Assembly (NCBI GenBank): GCA_045536305.1 | Contig: JAZSNH010000069.1 | Coordinates: 1 to 31,897 of the forward strand | Direction: 5' to 3' | DNA: 31,897 bases | Source of the DNA: JAISGQ01 sp045536305 | GTDB taxonomy: Bacteria; Bacillota; Clostridia; Oscillospirales; Acutalibacteraceae | Shown: positions 15,979 through 23,402 of the stretch, one piece after another | How positions within the stretch are numbered: the stretch's first letter is position 1 | Layout of the letters: each line of letters starts with the position of its first letter | The notes under the pieces: model-generated | The model's database searches: none | What the model was told of the DNA's origin: nothing | What the model saw: only the letters and a program-made list of their open reading frames with translations | Position numbers and translations under genes: made by a program

Positions 15979-16386
15979 CTATTTGTTTTTGCACTTGGCG
16001 CATTTTCCGTAAAGCACGGTGTCACCCTCATCGATCTCAAAGCCGTCGGTCTTTTTAAGACTTTCACTCAGTGCGTCCAGGAACTCACTCTCAAGATGTG
16101 TTACTTCACCGCAGAAATTGCATTTCAAATGATAATGAGAATGGCATTCCGACTCTTCGTCCACATACTGCCAGCAAAAGCCTGCACCGTCAGGAAGGGC
16201 ATATTTTTTTACCGTTCCCTCCTTCTGAAGCTGATTAAGATATCTGTAGACTGTGGCACGTCCTATGCCGGGAGCTTTTTTATGCACAAGCTCTGTCAGC
16301 TCGTCCGCTGTTATGTGTTTGTCCTTATAATTTTTCAGGCATTCAAAAATGACCTGCCTCTGTCTTGTGTTTCGCTGTACAGACAT
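15979..16386 (-). CDS. zur: Fur-family zinc uptake regulator (Zur-like)
   Basis: A 135-residue Fur-family repressor. The winged helix covers about 1-80 with recognition helix GRATVYRYLNQLQ. The dimerisation domain has CHSHYHLKC (81-89), CNFC (C89, C92) and CAKC (C129, C132), the structural zinc site. Being the first gene of an operon with a zinc importer and having an operator over its own start site supports a Zur rather than Fur or PerR role. AGGTGG lies five bases before ATG. Confidence 0.9.
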   Translation of the reverse strand: MSVQRNTRQRQVIFECLKNYKDKHITADELTELVHKKAPGIGRATVYRYLNQLQKEGTVKKYALPDGAGFCWQYVDEESECHSHYHLKCNFCGEVTHLESEFLDALSESLKKTDGFEIDEGDTVLYGKCAKCKNK

Positions 16387-16399
16387 ATATCCACCTGCT

Positions 16400-16450
16400 T
16401 ATTGATACTGATTATCAATATCATTATAATAAAGCTTCATTGAATGTCAA
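16400..16450 (-). promoter_or_regulatory. zur-znuACB promoter with Fur-family operator
   Basis: On the minus strand TTGACA (16445-16450) and TATAAT (16423-16428) are 16 bases apart. Directly downstream is a 21-base dyad at 16400-16420, TATTGATA-N5-TATCAATA, which resembles Fur/Zur boxes and covers the transcription start. It would block transcription when bound. Confidence 0.82.
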
Positions 16451-16483
16451 TAGGGAGGCAAAGTAAAACTTTGCCTCCCTATT
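16449..16483 (-). terminator. Terminator of the two-component operon, abutting the zur promoter
   Basis: AATAGGGAGGCAAAGT (16449-16464) is perfectly complementary to 16468-16483, loop AAA. The stem is 16 bp. The U-tract on the minus strand is short because the stem runs straight into TTGACA of the zur promoter, with two bases shared. Confidence 0.8.
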
Positions 16484-16488
16484 TTGCT

Positions 16489-17790
16489 TTATTCATCGGG
16501 TTGTTTGATAGGCAATGTAAACAGAACCGTCAGTCCTGCGTCCTTGTTGTTTTCTGCCCTTATCGTACCGCCGTGACATTCTATTACCTCTTTGCATATC
16601 GCAAGTCCGAGTCCTGCAACACTTCTTCCTTCATCTGTTGTAAACAAAGGCTCAAAAATAGTTTCAAGCATATCCTCCTCGACACCGCTTCCGGTATCGG
16701 ATACACTGACTCTGACAAACTCGTATTGTCCGTCGTCGACTTCTTCGCATAAAACATTTATCCTCTTTGTTTCCAACTTCATGTGCTTTACGGCGTTTGC
16801 AATAAGGTTTCCGAACACACGACGCATCTGATTATTGTCAATTATCAGCGTTATATTATCGCAGGCACATACAGCGGAAAAATCCACACCTGCCGCAGAC
16901 AGCTCATCCGTATATTCCGCTCGAATACTGTCTATCATATCCTCTGCCCTTATCTCAGAGGGATTATAATGAAGCCGCTGATTGCTGCTGATGTAATCAT
17001 CAAACTCGTTTACAAGATCACGTATCGCTACTGCCTTTTTATATATGGTATCAACGTAGCGCACTGTGCGCTCTTCCGAAAGAGTGCCGTTTTTCATCCT
17101 TTCAGCATAACCCATAACACTTGTCAGAGGAGTTTTGATGTCATGGGAAATACTGGCTATTATCCTGCTTTGCTTTTCCTTTTCATCGTCTATTTTCTCT
17201 GACAATTCCACAAAGGAATTTTGCAGTCTGCCTATTTCATCCTCCCTATCGGTCAATTCCGCTCTGGAGCCCGATTTATAGTTTCGCATATTCTTTTCGA
17301 GCGATTCGAGAGGCTTGATATATTTTACATATATCAGACTCGATGTTGAGAGCAGGATCACTATCATTATACATATCTCTGCCCATATAAGCGTCATTGC
17401 ATCGTCATTTTCCGCTAAAACGGAGGTTACGACACGGCTTGAGCGAAGTATACAGACCTCATCTCCAAGCCTCAGCGCCACCGCAGAACGGATCCATATA
17501 TTCGTTTCCTCGCTGTGATGAGATGCATACAGAATCTCACCGTCGGTATTTTCCAGAATAAGATTCAACTCATATTCATTGGCCTTATTTTCGATATACC
17601 CCTTGATATCTGTCTGCGAGGTTATTTTTGAGGCTATATTTCTTGTATCGGTATCAAGCTTGTTCTGTGACCCCGTATAGTCATCGGCAACAGGGCCTGA
17701 GAGGAACATTTTGTACCACGCGCTCAGGGTCACGGCATTTATTATTATCATGAGCAGCGCTATAACAAGAAATTTATATTTTATGCTCAT
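16489..17790 (-). CDS. Sensor histidine kinase (433 aa)
   Basis: A membrane sensor that phosphorylates the adjacent regulator. TM1 at about 7-27 and TM2 at about 133-155 bound an extracellular sensor of about 105 residues with no recognised domain. HAMP follows, then SISHDIKTPL with the phosphorylated His216, and the ATPase domain: N-box NLIANAVKH (N328, N332), DTGSGV (365-370) and GLGLAICKEVIECHGG. It starts 12 bases after the response regulator stop. The signal is unknown. No ABC exporter or bacteriocin gene adjoins it. Confidence 0.94.
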   Translation of the reverse strand: MSIKYKFLVIALLMIIINAVTLSAWYKMFLSGPVADDYTGSQNKLDTDTRNIASKITSQTDIKGYIENKANEYELNLILENTDGEILYASHHSEETNIWIRSAVALRLGDEVCILRSSRVVTSVLAENDDAMTLIWAEICIMIVILLSTSSLIYVKYIKPLESLEKNMRNYKSGSRAELTDREDEIGRLQNSFVELSEKIDDEKEKQSRIIASISHDIKTPLTSVMGYAERMKNGTLSEERTVRYVDTIYKKAVAIRDLVNEFDDYISSNQRLHYNPSEIRAEDMIDSIRAEYTDELSAAGVDFSAVCACDNITLIIDNNQMRRVFGNLIANAVKHMKLETKRINVLCEEVDDGQYEFVRVSVSDTGSGVEEDMLETIFEPLFTTDEGRSVAGLGLAICKEVIECHGGTIRAENNKDAGLTVLFTLPIKQPDE

Positions 17791-17802
17791 GATCTCAGCT
17801 CC

Positions 17803-18486
17803 TTACTCATGTGCGAATTTATAGCCTACGCCCCATACAGTCTTTATATATTCGTTATCGGGGTCAATTTTGGTTCGAAGATTTTTTATATTTACCGCAA
17901 CAGTTCCTATATCTCCGTAATTTATGCCCCACACCGCATTGAATATCTGCTCTCTGGTCAAAACCCTTTCGCTGTTTGTCATCAGGTATTCGAGAAGCTG
18001 AAATTCACGTGTTGACAGCGGCACGAGCTCCCCTCTTTTTTTCACTTCATAATTTGACGGGTGAAGCTCAATATCTCCGATCTTTATCACACTGCTCTTT
18101 TTCTTTTCGCCCGATCTTGAATCGCGGCGGATATGCGCGCGCACTCTTGCCACAAGCTCTTCTACCACAAAGGGCTTGTATATATAGTCGTCTCCGCCCA
18201 TTTCAAGACCCACAAGAGTGTCAACCGTGCGATTTTTTGCCGTTACAAATATGATCGGACAGCTTACGGCACCCCTTATCTTCACGCACAGCTCAAGTCC
18301 GTCCATTTTGGGCATCATAATATCAAGAATTATCAGGGAAAAATCATTTTCACGAATTATGGTATTGTATGCGCTTTCTCCGTCGTTTACGGTTTTTACC
18401 GTATAGCCCTCATCCTCAAGGGCATCTGCAACAAGCTGTGCAATAGCGGTGTCATCGTCAACAACCAATATTTTCTGCGAATCCAC
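17803..18486 (-). CDS. OmpR-family response regulator (227 aa)
   Basis: A DNA-binding partner of the downstream kinase. Receiver domain 1-120: D10-D12 acidic pocket, D55 as phosphoacceptor in LIILDIMMPKMDG, T82 and K104 as the switch residues. The C-terminal winged helix runs from about 130 to 227, with LSTREFQLLEYLMTNSERVLTREQI and TVAVNIKNLRTKI. The start is GTG with GGGAG eight bases upstream. It is divergent from the sugar transferase gene, which makes that promoter a possible target. Confidence 0.95.
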   Translation of the reverse strand: MDSQKILVVDDDTAIAQLVADALEDEGYTVKTVNDGESAYNTIIRENDFSLIILDIMMPKMDGLELCVKIRGAVSCPIIFVTAKNRTVDTLVGLEMGGDDYIYKPFVVEELVARVRAHIRRDSRSGEKKKSSVIKIGDIELHPSNYEVKKRGELVPLSTREFQLLEYLMTNSERVLTREQIFNAVWGINYGDIGTVAVNIKNLRTKIDPDNEYIKTVWGVGYKFAHE

Positions 18487-18518
18487 GCTTTCATCTCCCT
18501 ATATCTTTTTCGTTATAT

Positions 18519-18527
18519 ATTCTATCA
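18519..18527 (-). promoter_or_regulatory. Extended -10 promoter of the two-component operon
   Basis: The minus strand reads TGATAGAAT (TGnTAGAAT), about 33 bases upstream of the GTG start. No good -35 box is seen, consistent with an activator-dependent or extended -10 promoter. Confidence 0.45.
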
Positions 18528-18618
18528 CATCATTGCCGACAGAAAAAGAGGTTTTTAATTAAGAAAGAAACATTTCCTTATCGATAAATAACAAATTTGT
18601 ATTGTTTATAAATAAATA

Positions 18619-18647
18619 TTGACATAATATAAAAATATTGCTACAAT
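18619..18647 (+). promoter_or_regulatory. Promoter of the sugar transferase gene
   Basis: TTGACA (18619-18624) and TACAAT (18642-18647) are exactly 17 bases apart, 35 bases before the ATG. Confidence 0.8.
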
Positions 18648-18682
18648 AACCGTCGTAATAATCGGGTAAAGGAGGTCAAAAA

Positions 18683-19291
18683 ATGAGAGAGCGTTTCTAT
18701 CGTTTTGTAAAACGGTTCCTTGATATAGTCCTTTCTGTTATCACAATTCTCATTATTTGGCCCTTTATGCTGATTCTTTCTGTCTGGATATCTGTCGATT
18801 CAAAGGGTCCTGCAATTTTTAAGCAAAGTCGTGTCGGCATGCACGGTAAAATATTTAAAATATATAAGTTCAGAACCATGCGTACCGATGCTCCCAGCGA
18901 AATGGCTACCAAGGATTTGGAAAATCCTTTTATTTATATAACAAAGCCCGGTAATTTTCTTCGTAAGACAAGCCTTGATGAGCTGCCTCAGCTTTTTAAC
19001 GTCATCAAGGGCGATATGAGTCTTGTCGGACCCCGACCTCTTATCGAAAACGAGGGCAGCGATATTCACCGTCTGCGTATGGATGCCGGTGTTTATGCCG
19101 TCCGTCCGGGTATGACAGGCTGGGCTCAGATAAACGGCAGAGATCACGTTCCCGATGAGGAAAAGGTTGCTTATGACAGGGAATACGCCGAAAAGCTATC
19201 TTTCGCCTTCGATGCAAAGATAATTTTTAAAACTATTGCAGTTGTTTTTAAGCGCGATGGTTATGCCGAAGGAAAAAAAGAACAAAAATAA
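18683..19291 (+). CDS. Polyprenyl-phosphate sugar-1-phosphate transferase (202 aa)
   Basis: A WcaJ/PglC-type phosphoglycosyl transferase that puts the first sugar phosphate on undecaprenyl phosphate at the membrane. One membrane anchor lies at about 12-36, then the family motifs KQSRVGMHGK, KFRTM (62-66), the catalytic DE pair in SLDELPQ (D99, E100), GDMSLVGPRPL and RPGMTGWAQING. Its length of about 200 fits the minimal one-anchor form. GGAGG lies eight bases before ATG. It has its own promoter and terminator and no neighbouring glycosyltransferase, flippase or polymerase gene, so the glycan it starts is unknown. Confidence 0.93.
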   Translation: MRERFYRFVKRFLDIVLSVITILIIWPFMLILSVWISVDSKGPAIFKQSRVGMHGKIFKIYKFRTMRTDAPSEMATKDLENPFIYITKPGNFLRKTSLDELPQLFNVIKGDMSLVGPRPLIENEGSDIHRLRMDAGVYAVRPGMTGWAQINGRDHVPDEEKVAYDREYAEKLSFAFDAKIIFKTIAVVFKRDGYAEGKKEQK

Positions 19292-19292
19292 C

Positions 19293-19320
19293 GGGGAATG
19301 GCTTTTATGTCATTCCCTTT
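19293..19320 (+). terminator. Hairpin after the sugar transferase gene
   Basis: GGGAATGGC (19294-19302) pairs with GTCATTCCC (19309-19317), one G-U pair, followed by TTTGTTG. The U-tract is short, so some read-through into the next gene is likely. Confidence 0.65.
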
Positions 19321-19344
19321 GTTGTACGAAAAGGAATGAAAAAT

Positions 19345-20385
19345 ATGGAAATTGAAAGAAAATGGAAAATAGACAGATTTCCCGATCTTCCTGTGAGCAG
19401 ATCTGCTCAGATATGGCAGGGATACCTTTCTCTTAATCCGGAGGTTCGCATAAGACGAACCTTAAGCGAAGACAGCGAGACCTTCAGACTCGGCGTTAAA
19501 AGCGAGGGCACTCTGTGCCGCGAGGAGATCGAACCGTATATCACGAAGGAAGAGTTTTCAGCTCTGTGCACAATGCTAAAAAAACCGCTCGTTCACAAGG
19601 AATGGAAAGGCTACGATTTAGGCGGCGGTCTGCTTTTGGAGGTAAGCCTTGTCGATGGCGGTGAGCCTACTTCATTTATGTATGCCGAGGTGGAGTTTCC
19701 CGACGAAGAAAGTGCGAAGACTTTTATCGCTCCCGATTTTCTCGGTGAGGAAATGACCTCTCAGACGGGCTTCAGAATGAAAAACTACTGGAACGACAAG
19801 GTTTATTACAATGCTCCTTATGTGCTGGCTTCTTCAAGTCCTCGCAGACGTGAGCTTTTGCATCAGGTGGGAATTAAGTTTGAAATAGTGTCTCCCGATG
19901 CGGACGAAACCCTGCCCGACGGTATTTCTCCGAAAAATGCCGTTGAGCTTCTCAGCGAAAGAAAGGCTGAAGCTGCAAAGGATTCTGCGAGAGGACGCGT
20001 TCTTATAGCCGCAGACACTGTTGTTGCAAAGGACGGTATCATTTTCGGCAAGCCCTGTGACGAGGATGATGCGAAAAGAATGATAAAAGCACTTTCAGGC
20101 TGCGCGCATGAAGTTTTCACAGGTGTATGCGTGCTCTTTCCCAATGGGGATAAAGAGGTCTTTTCCGTTTGCACCGAGGTGAAATTTGCTCCTATGACCG
20201 AAAACGAGATAAATAGCTATGCCGCTTCGGGCGAACCATTCGGAAAGGCAGGCGGTTACGCTATCCAGGGACTTGCCGCTCAGTTTGTTGAAAGCATAAA
20301 CGGAGATTACGCCAATGTGGTCGGACTGCCTGTGCAGAAGCTTTGCGAGATTTTGAAAAAGCACGGGGCGTTTAAGGTTAACTGA
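19345..20385 (+). CDS. CYTH triphosphatase - Maf nucleotide pyrophosphatase fusion (346 aa)
   Basis: Two enzyme domains in one chain. Residues 1 to about 150 are a CYTH/triphosphate-tunnel domain: the ExExK motif E2-E4-K6, VRIRR near 35-39, TFRLGVKSEG, and YAEVEF (E115, E117). Residues about 157-340 are Maf, which hydrolyses non-canonical or modified nucleoside triphosphates: LASSSPRRRELL at 161-172, AADTVV with D224, and YAIQGLAAQFVESINGDYANVVGLP. The linker is short. The ATG at 19345 is chosen because AAGGA lies nine bases upstream and the CYTH motif then starts at residue 2; the ATG at 19336 abuts the site. No stop or frame slip separates the domains. Confidence 0.92.
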   Translation: MEIERKWKIDRFPDLPVSRSAQIWQGYLSLNPEVRIRRTLSEDSETFRLGVKSEGTLCREEIEPYITKEEFSALCTMLKKPLVHKEWKGYDLGGGLLLEVSLVDGGEPTSFMYAEVEFPDEESAKTFIAPDFLGEEMTSQTGFRMKNYWNDKVYYNAPYVLASSSPRRRELLHQVGIKFEIVSPDADETLPDGISPKNAVELLSERKAEAAKDSARGRVLIAADTVVAKDGIIFGKPCDEDDAKRMIKALSGCAHEVFTGVCVLFPNGDKEVFSVCTEVKFAPMTENEINSYAASGEPFGKAGGYAIQGLAAQFVESINGDYANVVGLPVQKLCEILKKHGAFKVN

Positions 20386-20395
20386 GGAGGTCATT

Positions 20396-20836
20396 ATGTT
20401 GTCCTTAAATCAACTTACCATAAGAGGTCTGATGGCTTACGGCTTAGCTTGCCTTGCGGCATATTTAAAACACCACGGCATTGATAAACGAGAATACGAG
20501 GAGGAAATCAAGCTTCTGTCGTCATATACACAGTCAACCAACCTGCCCCAATGGGATGAAGATGCCAAATCTTTTCTTTTCAGCAAATACCCCGATGAAC
20601 AACTCAAAGGGATTCCTCATATGTTTGAATGTCTTTATTATGTCGGTATCGGAGATATGTACGGTGCCTACCAGAGCGCCTCTCTTGAGGAGTTTTCCTG
20701 TGTTGCTGATTTGCTCAACAAAGAGAATATTCCCCTTCCTGATATTGAAGAGTTTAATGCCTATGTCCTGACCGGCCCTGTGCAGGACGATGATTACTTT
20801 GGCAGCACCTTCGTTTGTCCCGATTATTTCAGGTGA
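20396..20836 (+). CDS. Hypothetical protein (146 aa)
   Basis: I do not recognise this family. It begins with an alpha-helical segment (RGLMAYGLACLAAYLKHHGI), lacks a signal peptide and ends in an acidic and aromatic tail (QDDDYFGSTFVCPDYFR). No catalytic motif is obvious; the helical character suggests a cytoplasmic protein that may bind a partner. GAGGAGG lies five bases before ATG and overlaps the region after the CYTH-Maf stop, only 10 bases away, so it is probably cotranscribed with that gene. Confidence 0.75.
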   Translation: MLSLNQLTIRGLMAYGLACLAAYLKHHGIDKREYEEEIKLLSSYTQSTNLPQWDEDAKSFLFSKYPDEQLKGIPHMFECLYYVGIGDMYGAYQSASLEEFSCVADLLNKENIPLPDIEEFNAYVLTGPVQDDDYFGSTFVCPDYFR

Positions 20837-20848
20837 ATTTTTCTTATT

Positions 20849-20878
20849 TTTACACCGCATTAACATTCTGTTTAATAA
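20849..20878 (+). promoter_or_regulatory. Possible promoter of the lipoprotein at 20934
   Basis: TTTACA (20849-20854) and TAATAA (20873-20878) are 18 bases apart. If used, the transcript would start within or just before the left arm of the hairpin at 20882-20928. Confidence 0.35.
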
Positions 20879-20881
20879 AAT

Positions 20882-20928
20882 ACATCCTCTCTCTGATACC
20901 ATTATTTGTAACAACAGAGAGAGGATGT
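20882..20928 (+). terminator. Perfect 14-bp hairpin whose right arm holds the next RBS
   Basis: ACATCCTCTCTCTG (20882-20895) is exactly complementary to 20915-20928, with a 19-base loop. It lies 45 bases after the preceding stop and could end that transcript, though only TTT follows. The right arm contains GAGAGGA (20919-20925), the ribosome binding site of the lipoprotein that starts at 20934. Confidence 0.6.
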
Positions 20929-20933
20929 TTACT

Positions 20934-21437
20934 ATGAAAAAGCTTTTATTTATAATTTTGTCCGTTCTCTTTTTATTTCTCTGCGCCTGCTCGCAGAACA
21001 GCAAAGACATCGTCAGCAAATCAGACTCAGAATCCAGGCTGACTGCATCACCCGAAAAATTGGTCAATATGTATTTTGAATATATTGAAGACGGTAACGC
21101 AGCAGGTATTGTCTCTTTATACTCTGAAAAGTACAACCGAGATCTTTATCCAGATACAGAAAATTATGCCGACGCTGTTTCTAATAAAGATGCTTTATAT
21201 GTAACCTACAAGGGCTATGCTCTTAAGTATTCAGAAATTATTAATTCCTCATTTTCCTATGAAGCGCACCCTGAAAACAACAGTGAAGCCGTTATGCTTG
21301 GCTATGACAATGCCAACGGCTACGGTGAAATAAAATGTGAAGCTCATTTTGTCCACCCTGTTGATGGGGACAAGGCTGTCGTTCCGTTTGATTTTATTTT
21401 CGTTCAAATTGATGGCGTATGGTATATCGCATTGTAA
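20934..21437 (+). CDS. Hypothetical lipoprotein (167 aa)
   Basis: MKK, a Leu/Phe-rich hydrophobic run and LCAC (lipid Cys19) form a clear lipoprotein signal, followed by a Ser-rich linker. From about residue 45 a compact domain starts with EKLVNMYFEYIEDGNAAGIVSLYSEKY, the pattern of NTF2-like or DUF4878-type folds, and ends PFDFIFVQIDGVWYIAL, which is also typical of that end. This fold assignment is by pattern only. The start at 20934 is chosen because GAGAGGA lies eight bases upstream and the signal peptide then begins at residue 1; a longer frame from 20790 lacks support. Confidence 0.82.
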   Translation: MKKLLFIILSVLFLFLCACSQNSKDIVSKSDSESRLTASPEKLVNMYFEYIEDGNAAGIVSLYSEKYNRDLYPDTENYADAVSNKDALYVTYKGYALKYSEIINSSFSYEAHPENNSEAVMLGYDNANGYGEIKCEAHFVHPVDGDKAVVPFDFIFVQIDGVWYIAL

Positions 21438-21472
21438 GAGAGCTTTTCAGAATTAAAGACTTCGTGTTCTTA

Positions 21473-21500
21473 TTGACTTCTGTATCTCTTATTATATAAT
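21473..21500 (+). promoter_or_regulatory. Promoter of the small membrane protein at 21581
   Basis: TTGACT (21473-21478) and TATAAT (21495-21500) are 16 bases apart. The leader of about 75 bases contains imperfect GTGA...TCAC and TCTGCA...TGCAGA pairing. Confidence 0.65.
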
Positions 21501-21580
21501 AAAAAGTGAAATTCTCTGCATTGATAAAATAATTTTGCAGAAGTTTTCTCACATTTTTTGATTTTTAAAGGAGATATATT

Positions 21581-21916
21581 ATGAAAAAAGTAACGTTATG
21601 GTCTCTCATTATCACTGCTGTTCTTTTTGCAGCAAACCTGCTCTGCGGAATTTTCTTCGGTTTTATTTTCGGTATTCCCTTTCAGGGCGGCGAGGTCGTC
21701 AGCTACATAGGCTTCGGAGTTATGTATAATAAATTTTATCCTATGACTGCTGTCGGCGAAACAAGTTCAGGCCGATCCTACAACATAGTTCCCGAATTTT
21801 TTACCCTTATTCTTACATTTACTTTCTTCTTCCTTATAGGAACCTTTATTTTTCTTATCGGAAGAGCGCGCAGAAAACGCAAGGCAAAAATCGCGGAGAA
21901 ATCATCTGAAAATTAA
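21581..21916 (+). CDS. Small two-helix membrane protein (111 aa)
   Basis: Two membrane segments (about 7-32 and 75-96) flank a mostly extracellular stretch of about 40 residues (GEVVSYIGFGVMYNKFYPMTAVGETSSGRSY). The C-terminus is basic (RARRKRKAKIAEK), which places it in the cytoplasm and, with the charge rule, the N-terminus as well. No known domain recognised. AAAGGAGAT precedes the ATG. It is between a promoter and the T-box leader promoter, so it forms its own transcript. Confidence 0.78.
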   Translation: MKKVTLWSLIITAVLFAANLLCGIFFGFIFGIPFQGGEVVSYIGFGVMYNKFYPMTAVGETSSGRSYNIVPEFFTLILTFTFFFLIGTFIFLIGRARRKRKAKIAEKSSEN

Positions 21917-21938
21917 TTTTATCTGCTGATTCTCGCGG

Positions 21939-21967
21939 TTGACTTTCAGCTGGATCTGTGGTATATT
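21939..21967 (+). promoter_or_regulatory. Promoter of the pheST T-box operon
   Basis: TTGACT (21939-21944) and TATATT (21962-21967) are exactly 17 bases apart; expected start near 21974. Confidence 0.75.
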
Positions 21968-21973
21968 TTTTTC

Positions 21974-22242
21974 AATATGTAAAAGCTGTGATGACGGTGA
22001 AGCAATGGTTTATGCCCTGCTTCGCAGTAGTCGTCCGCAACCCGTCAGAGAGAGCGTGCCATCGGCTGAAAGTACGCTTCGGGCAATACGGAACGGCGAA
22101 TTTCTCCGTCGGAGCTGTGCGGTGCAAGCCGCAACGTTTGTCCGCGTTAAGGGCATAGAGATTATGCGGCTTTTCTGCATAAAATCGGGTGGTACCGCGT
22201 GCTTATGGCTCGTCCCGTGTGGACGGGTCTTTTATTATTTTT
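21974..22242 (+). promoter_or_regulatory. T-box leader sensing uncharged tRNA-Phe
   Basis: The T-box sequence GGGTGGTACCGCG is at 22187-22199; its TGGT can pair with the ACCA end of tRNA-Phe, where U matches discriminator A73. Stem I shows an AGAGAG bulge (near 22049), a GGCTGAAAG distal loop (near 22065) and a specifier TTC/TTT at 22101-22104 in GAATTTC, both Phe codons. The terminator is GGCTCGTCC (22207-22215) with GGACGGGTC (22221-22229), then TTTTATTATTTTT. It allows read-through into pheST when Phe-tRNA is uncharged. This fills most of the gene-free stretch 21917-22354. Confidence 0.92.
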
Positions 22243-22261
22243 ATAGAGTTTCATCCTGCAA

Positions 22262-22300
22262 AAAGTTCTCCCCCTCGTCAGAGGGAGGCTTAAAAACCTT
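22262..22300. repeat. Interspersed hairpin repeat, copy 1
   Basis: TTCTCCCCCTC-GTCA-GAGGGAGGCTT forms a short hairpin between the T-box and pheS. Shares the core TCAGAGGGAGGC with 26267-26310, which suggests a dispersed palindromic element of the genome. It lies in the transcribed leader of pheS. Confidence 0.5.
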
Positions 22301-22354
22301 TTGTCAATTAAAACTTATATATCTCTAACATATTCGAAAGGATTGATCGCAACC

Positions 22355-23383
22355 ATGAAAGAAGCAATCGCAAAGCTGCGCGCTCAATTTGAGCAGGACG
22401 CGGCAAAAGCGGTCTGCAGTGCCGATGTCGAAGCACTGAGGATCGCTTATCTCGGCAAGAAGGGCTCTGTTACAGAGCTTCTTTCCAATCTGCGAAATGT
22501 TCCCAATGAGCAGAAAAAGGAAGTCGCACAGGGCATCAATGAACTGAAAAAATACGCCGAGGGAGTTATTACAGAAAAGGCTGCCACGCTGAAAGCCGCT
22601 GAAGAGGCTGCTGCTATCGCCGCCGCAGAGCGTTACGATGTTACCATGCCTCTTACCGATAAGCTCGGCTCTCTCCACCCAATCACCCTTGTACAGCGCG
22701 AGGTTGAACAGATATTTGCATCAATGGGCTTTACCATTGAGGATTACAGCGAGATTGTTACCGATTACGAGTGCTTTGAGGGTGTTAACATTCCAAAGCA
22801 TCACCCTGCAAGAGATATGCAGGATACATATTATCTTGACAACGGTCAGCTTCTGAAAACTCACACCAGTGCTGCTCAGAATGCGATATTACGCAAGTAC
22901 GGTGCTCCTCTTCGTGCTGTTTTCCCCGGTCGCTGCTTCAGAAACGAAGCTACCGATGCCTGTCACGAAAACACCTTCTTTCAGATGGAGGGTATGATGG
23001 TTGATGAGAATATTTCTATCTCCAACCTTATCTTCTTTATGAAGACCATGCTTTCCGAAGTTTTCAGGAAGGACGTAAAGGTAAGGCTGCGCCCCGGCTT
23101 CTTCCCCTTCGTTGAACCCGGTTTTGAACTCGATATCTCCTGTCTCATCTGCGGCGGTGAAGGCTGTCCCAGCTGTAAGAACAGCGGATGGCTGGAGCTT
23201 TGCCCCTGCGGCATGATACACCCCAATGTTCTGCGTGAGGGTGGAGTTGATCCCGATAAGTACACAGGCTTTGCGTTCGGTCTTGGTCTTACCCGTCTTG
23301 CTATGATGAGATACGGCATCAAGGATATACGCGTTCTCAACAGCGGCAACCTCAAGGCTATGACTCAGTTTACCGCTAAATAA
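22355..23383 (+). CDS. pheS: Phenylalanine--tRNA ligase alpha subunit
   Basis: The catalytic subunit of Phe-tRNA synthetase, class II, working as an alpha2-beta2 tetramer that charges tRNA-Phe. An N-terminal coiled coil of about 90 residues contacts tRNA. The catalytic core starts near 95 with PLTDKLGSLHPITLVQREVEQIF; motif 2 is in FRNEATDACHENTFFQMEGM; motif 3 is GLGLTRLAMMRYGI. A Cys-rich insert CLICGGEGCPSCKNSGWLEL is normal in Firmicutes. The start at 22355 follows AAAGGA with a long spacing (12 bases). Length 342 is typical. pheT follows after 19 bases. Confidence 0.97.
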   Translation: MKEAIAKLRAQFEQDAAKAVCSADVEALRIAYLGKKGSVTELLSNLRNVPNEQKKEVAQGINELKKYAEGVITEKAATLKAAEEAAAIAAAERYDVTMPLTDKLGSLHPITLVQREVEQIFASMGFTIEDYSEIVTDYECFEGVNIPKHHPARDMQDTYYLDNGQLLKTHTSAAQNAILRKYGAPLRAVFPGRCFRNEATDACHENTFFQMEGMMVDENISISNLIFFMKTMLSEVFRKDVKVRLRPGFFPFVEPGFELDISCLICGGEGCPSCKNSGWLELCPCGMIHPNVLREGGVDPDKYTGFAFGLGLTRLAMMRYGIKDIRVLNSGNLKAMTQFTAK

Positions 23384-23402
23384 AGAAAGGGAGGGTAATA
23401 AA

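Noticed and set aside
16489..18486. A bacteriocin immunity two-component system
   Set aside because: No ABC exporter, lantibiotic or peptidase gene is adjacent, and the sensor has a large extracellular domain.
21939..22328. A 129-codon plus-strand frame through the T-box
   Set aside because: It is a chance frame in a structured RNA leader; the T-box explains the conservation.
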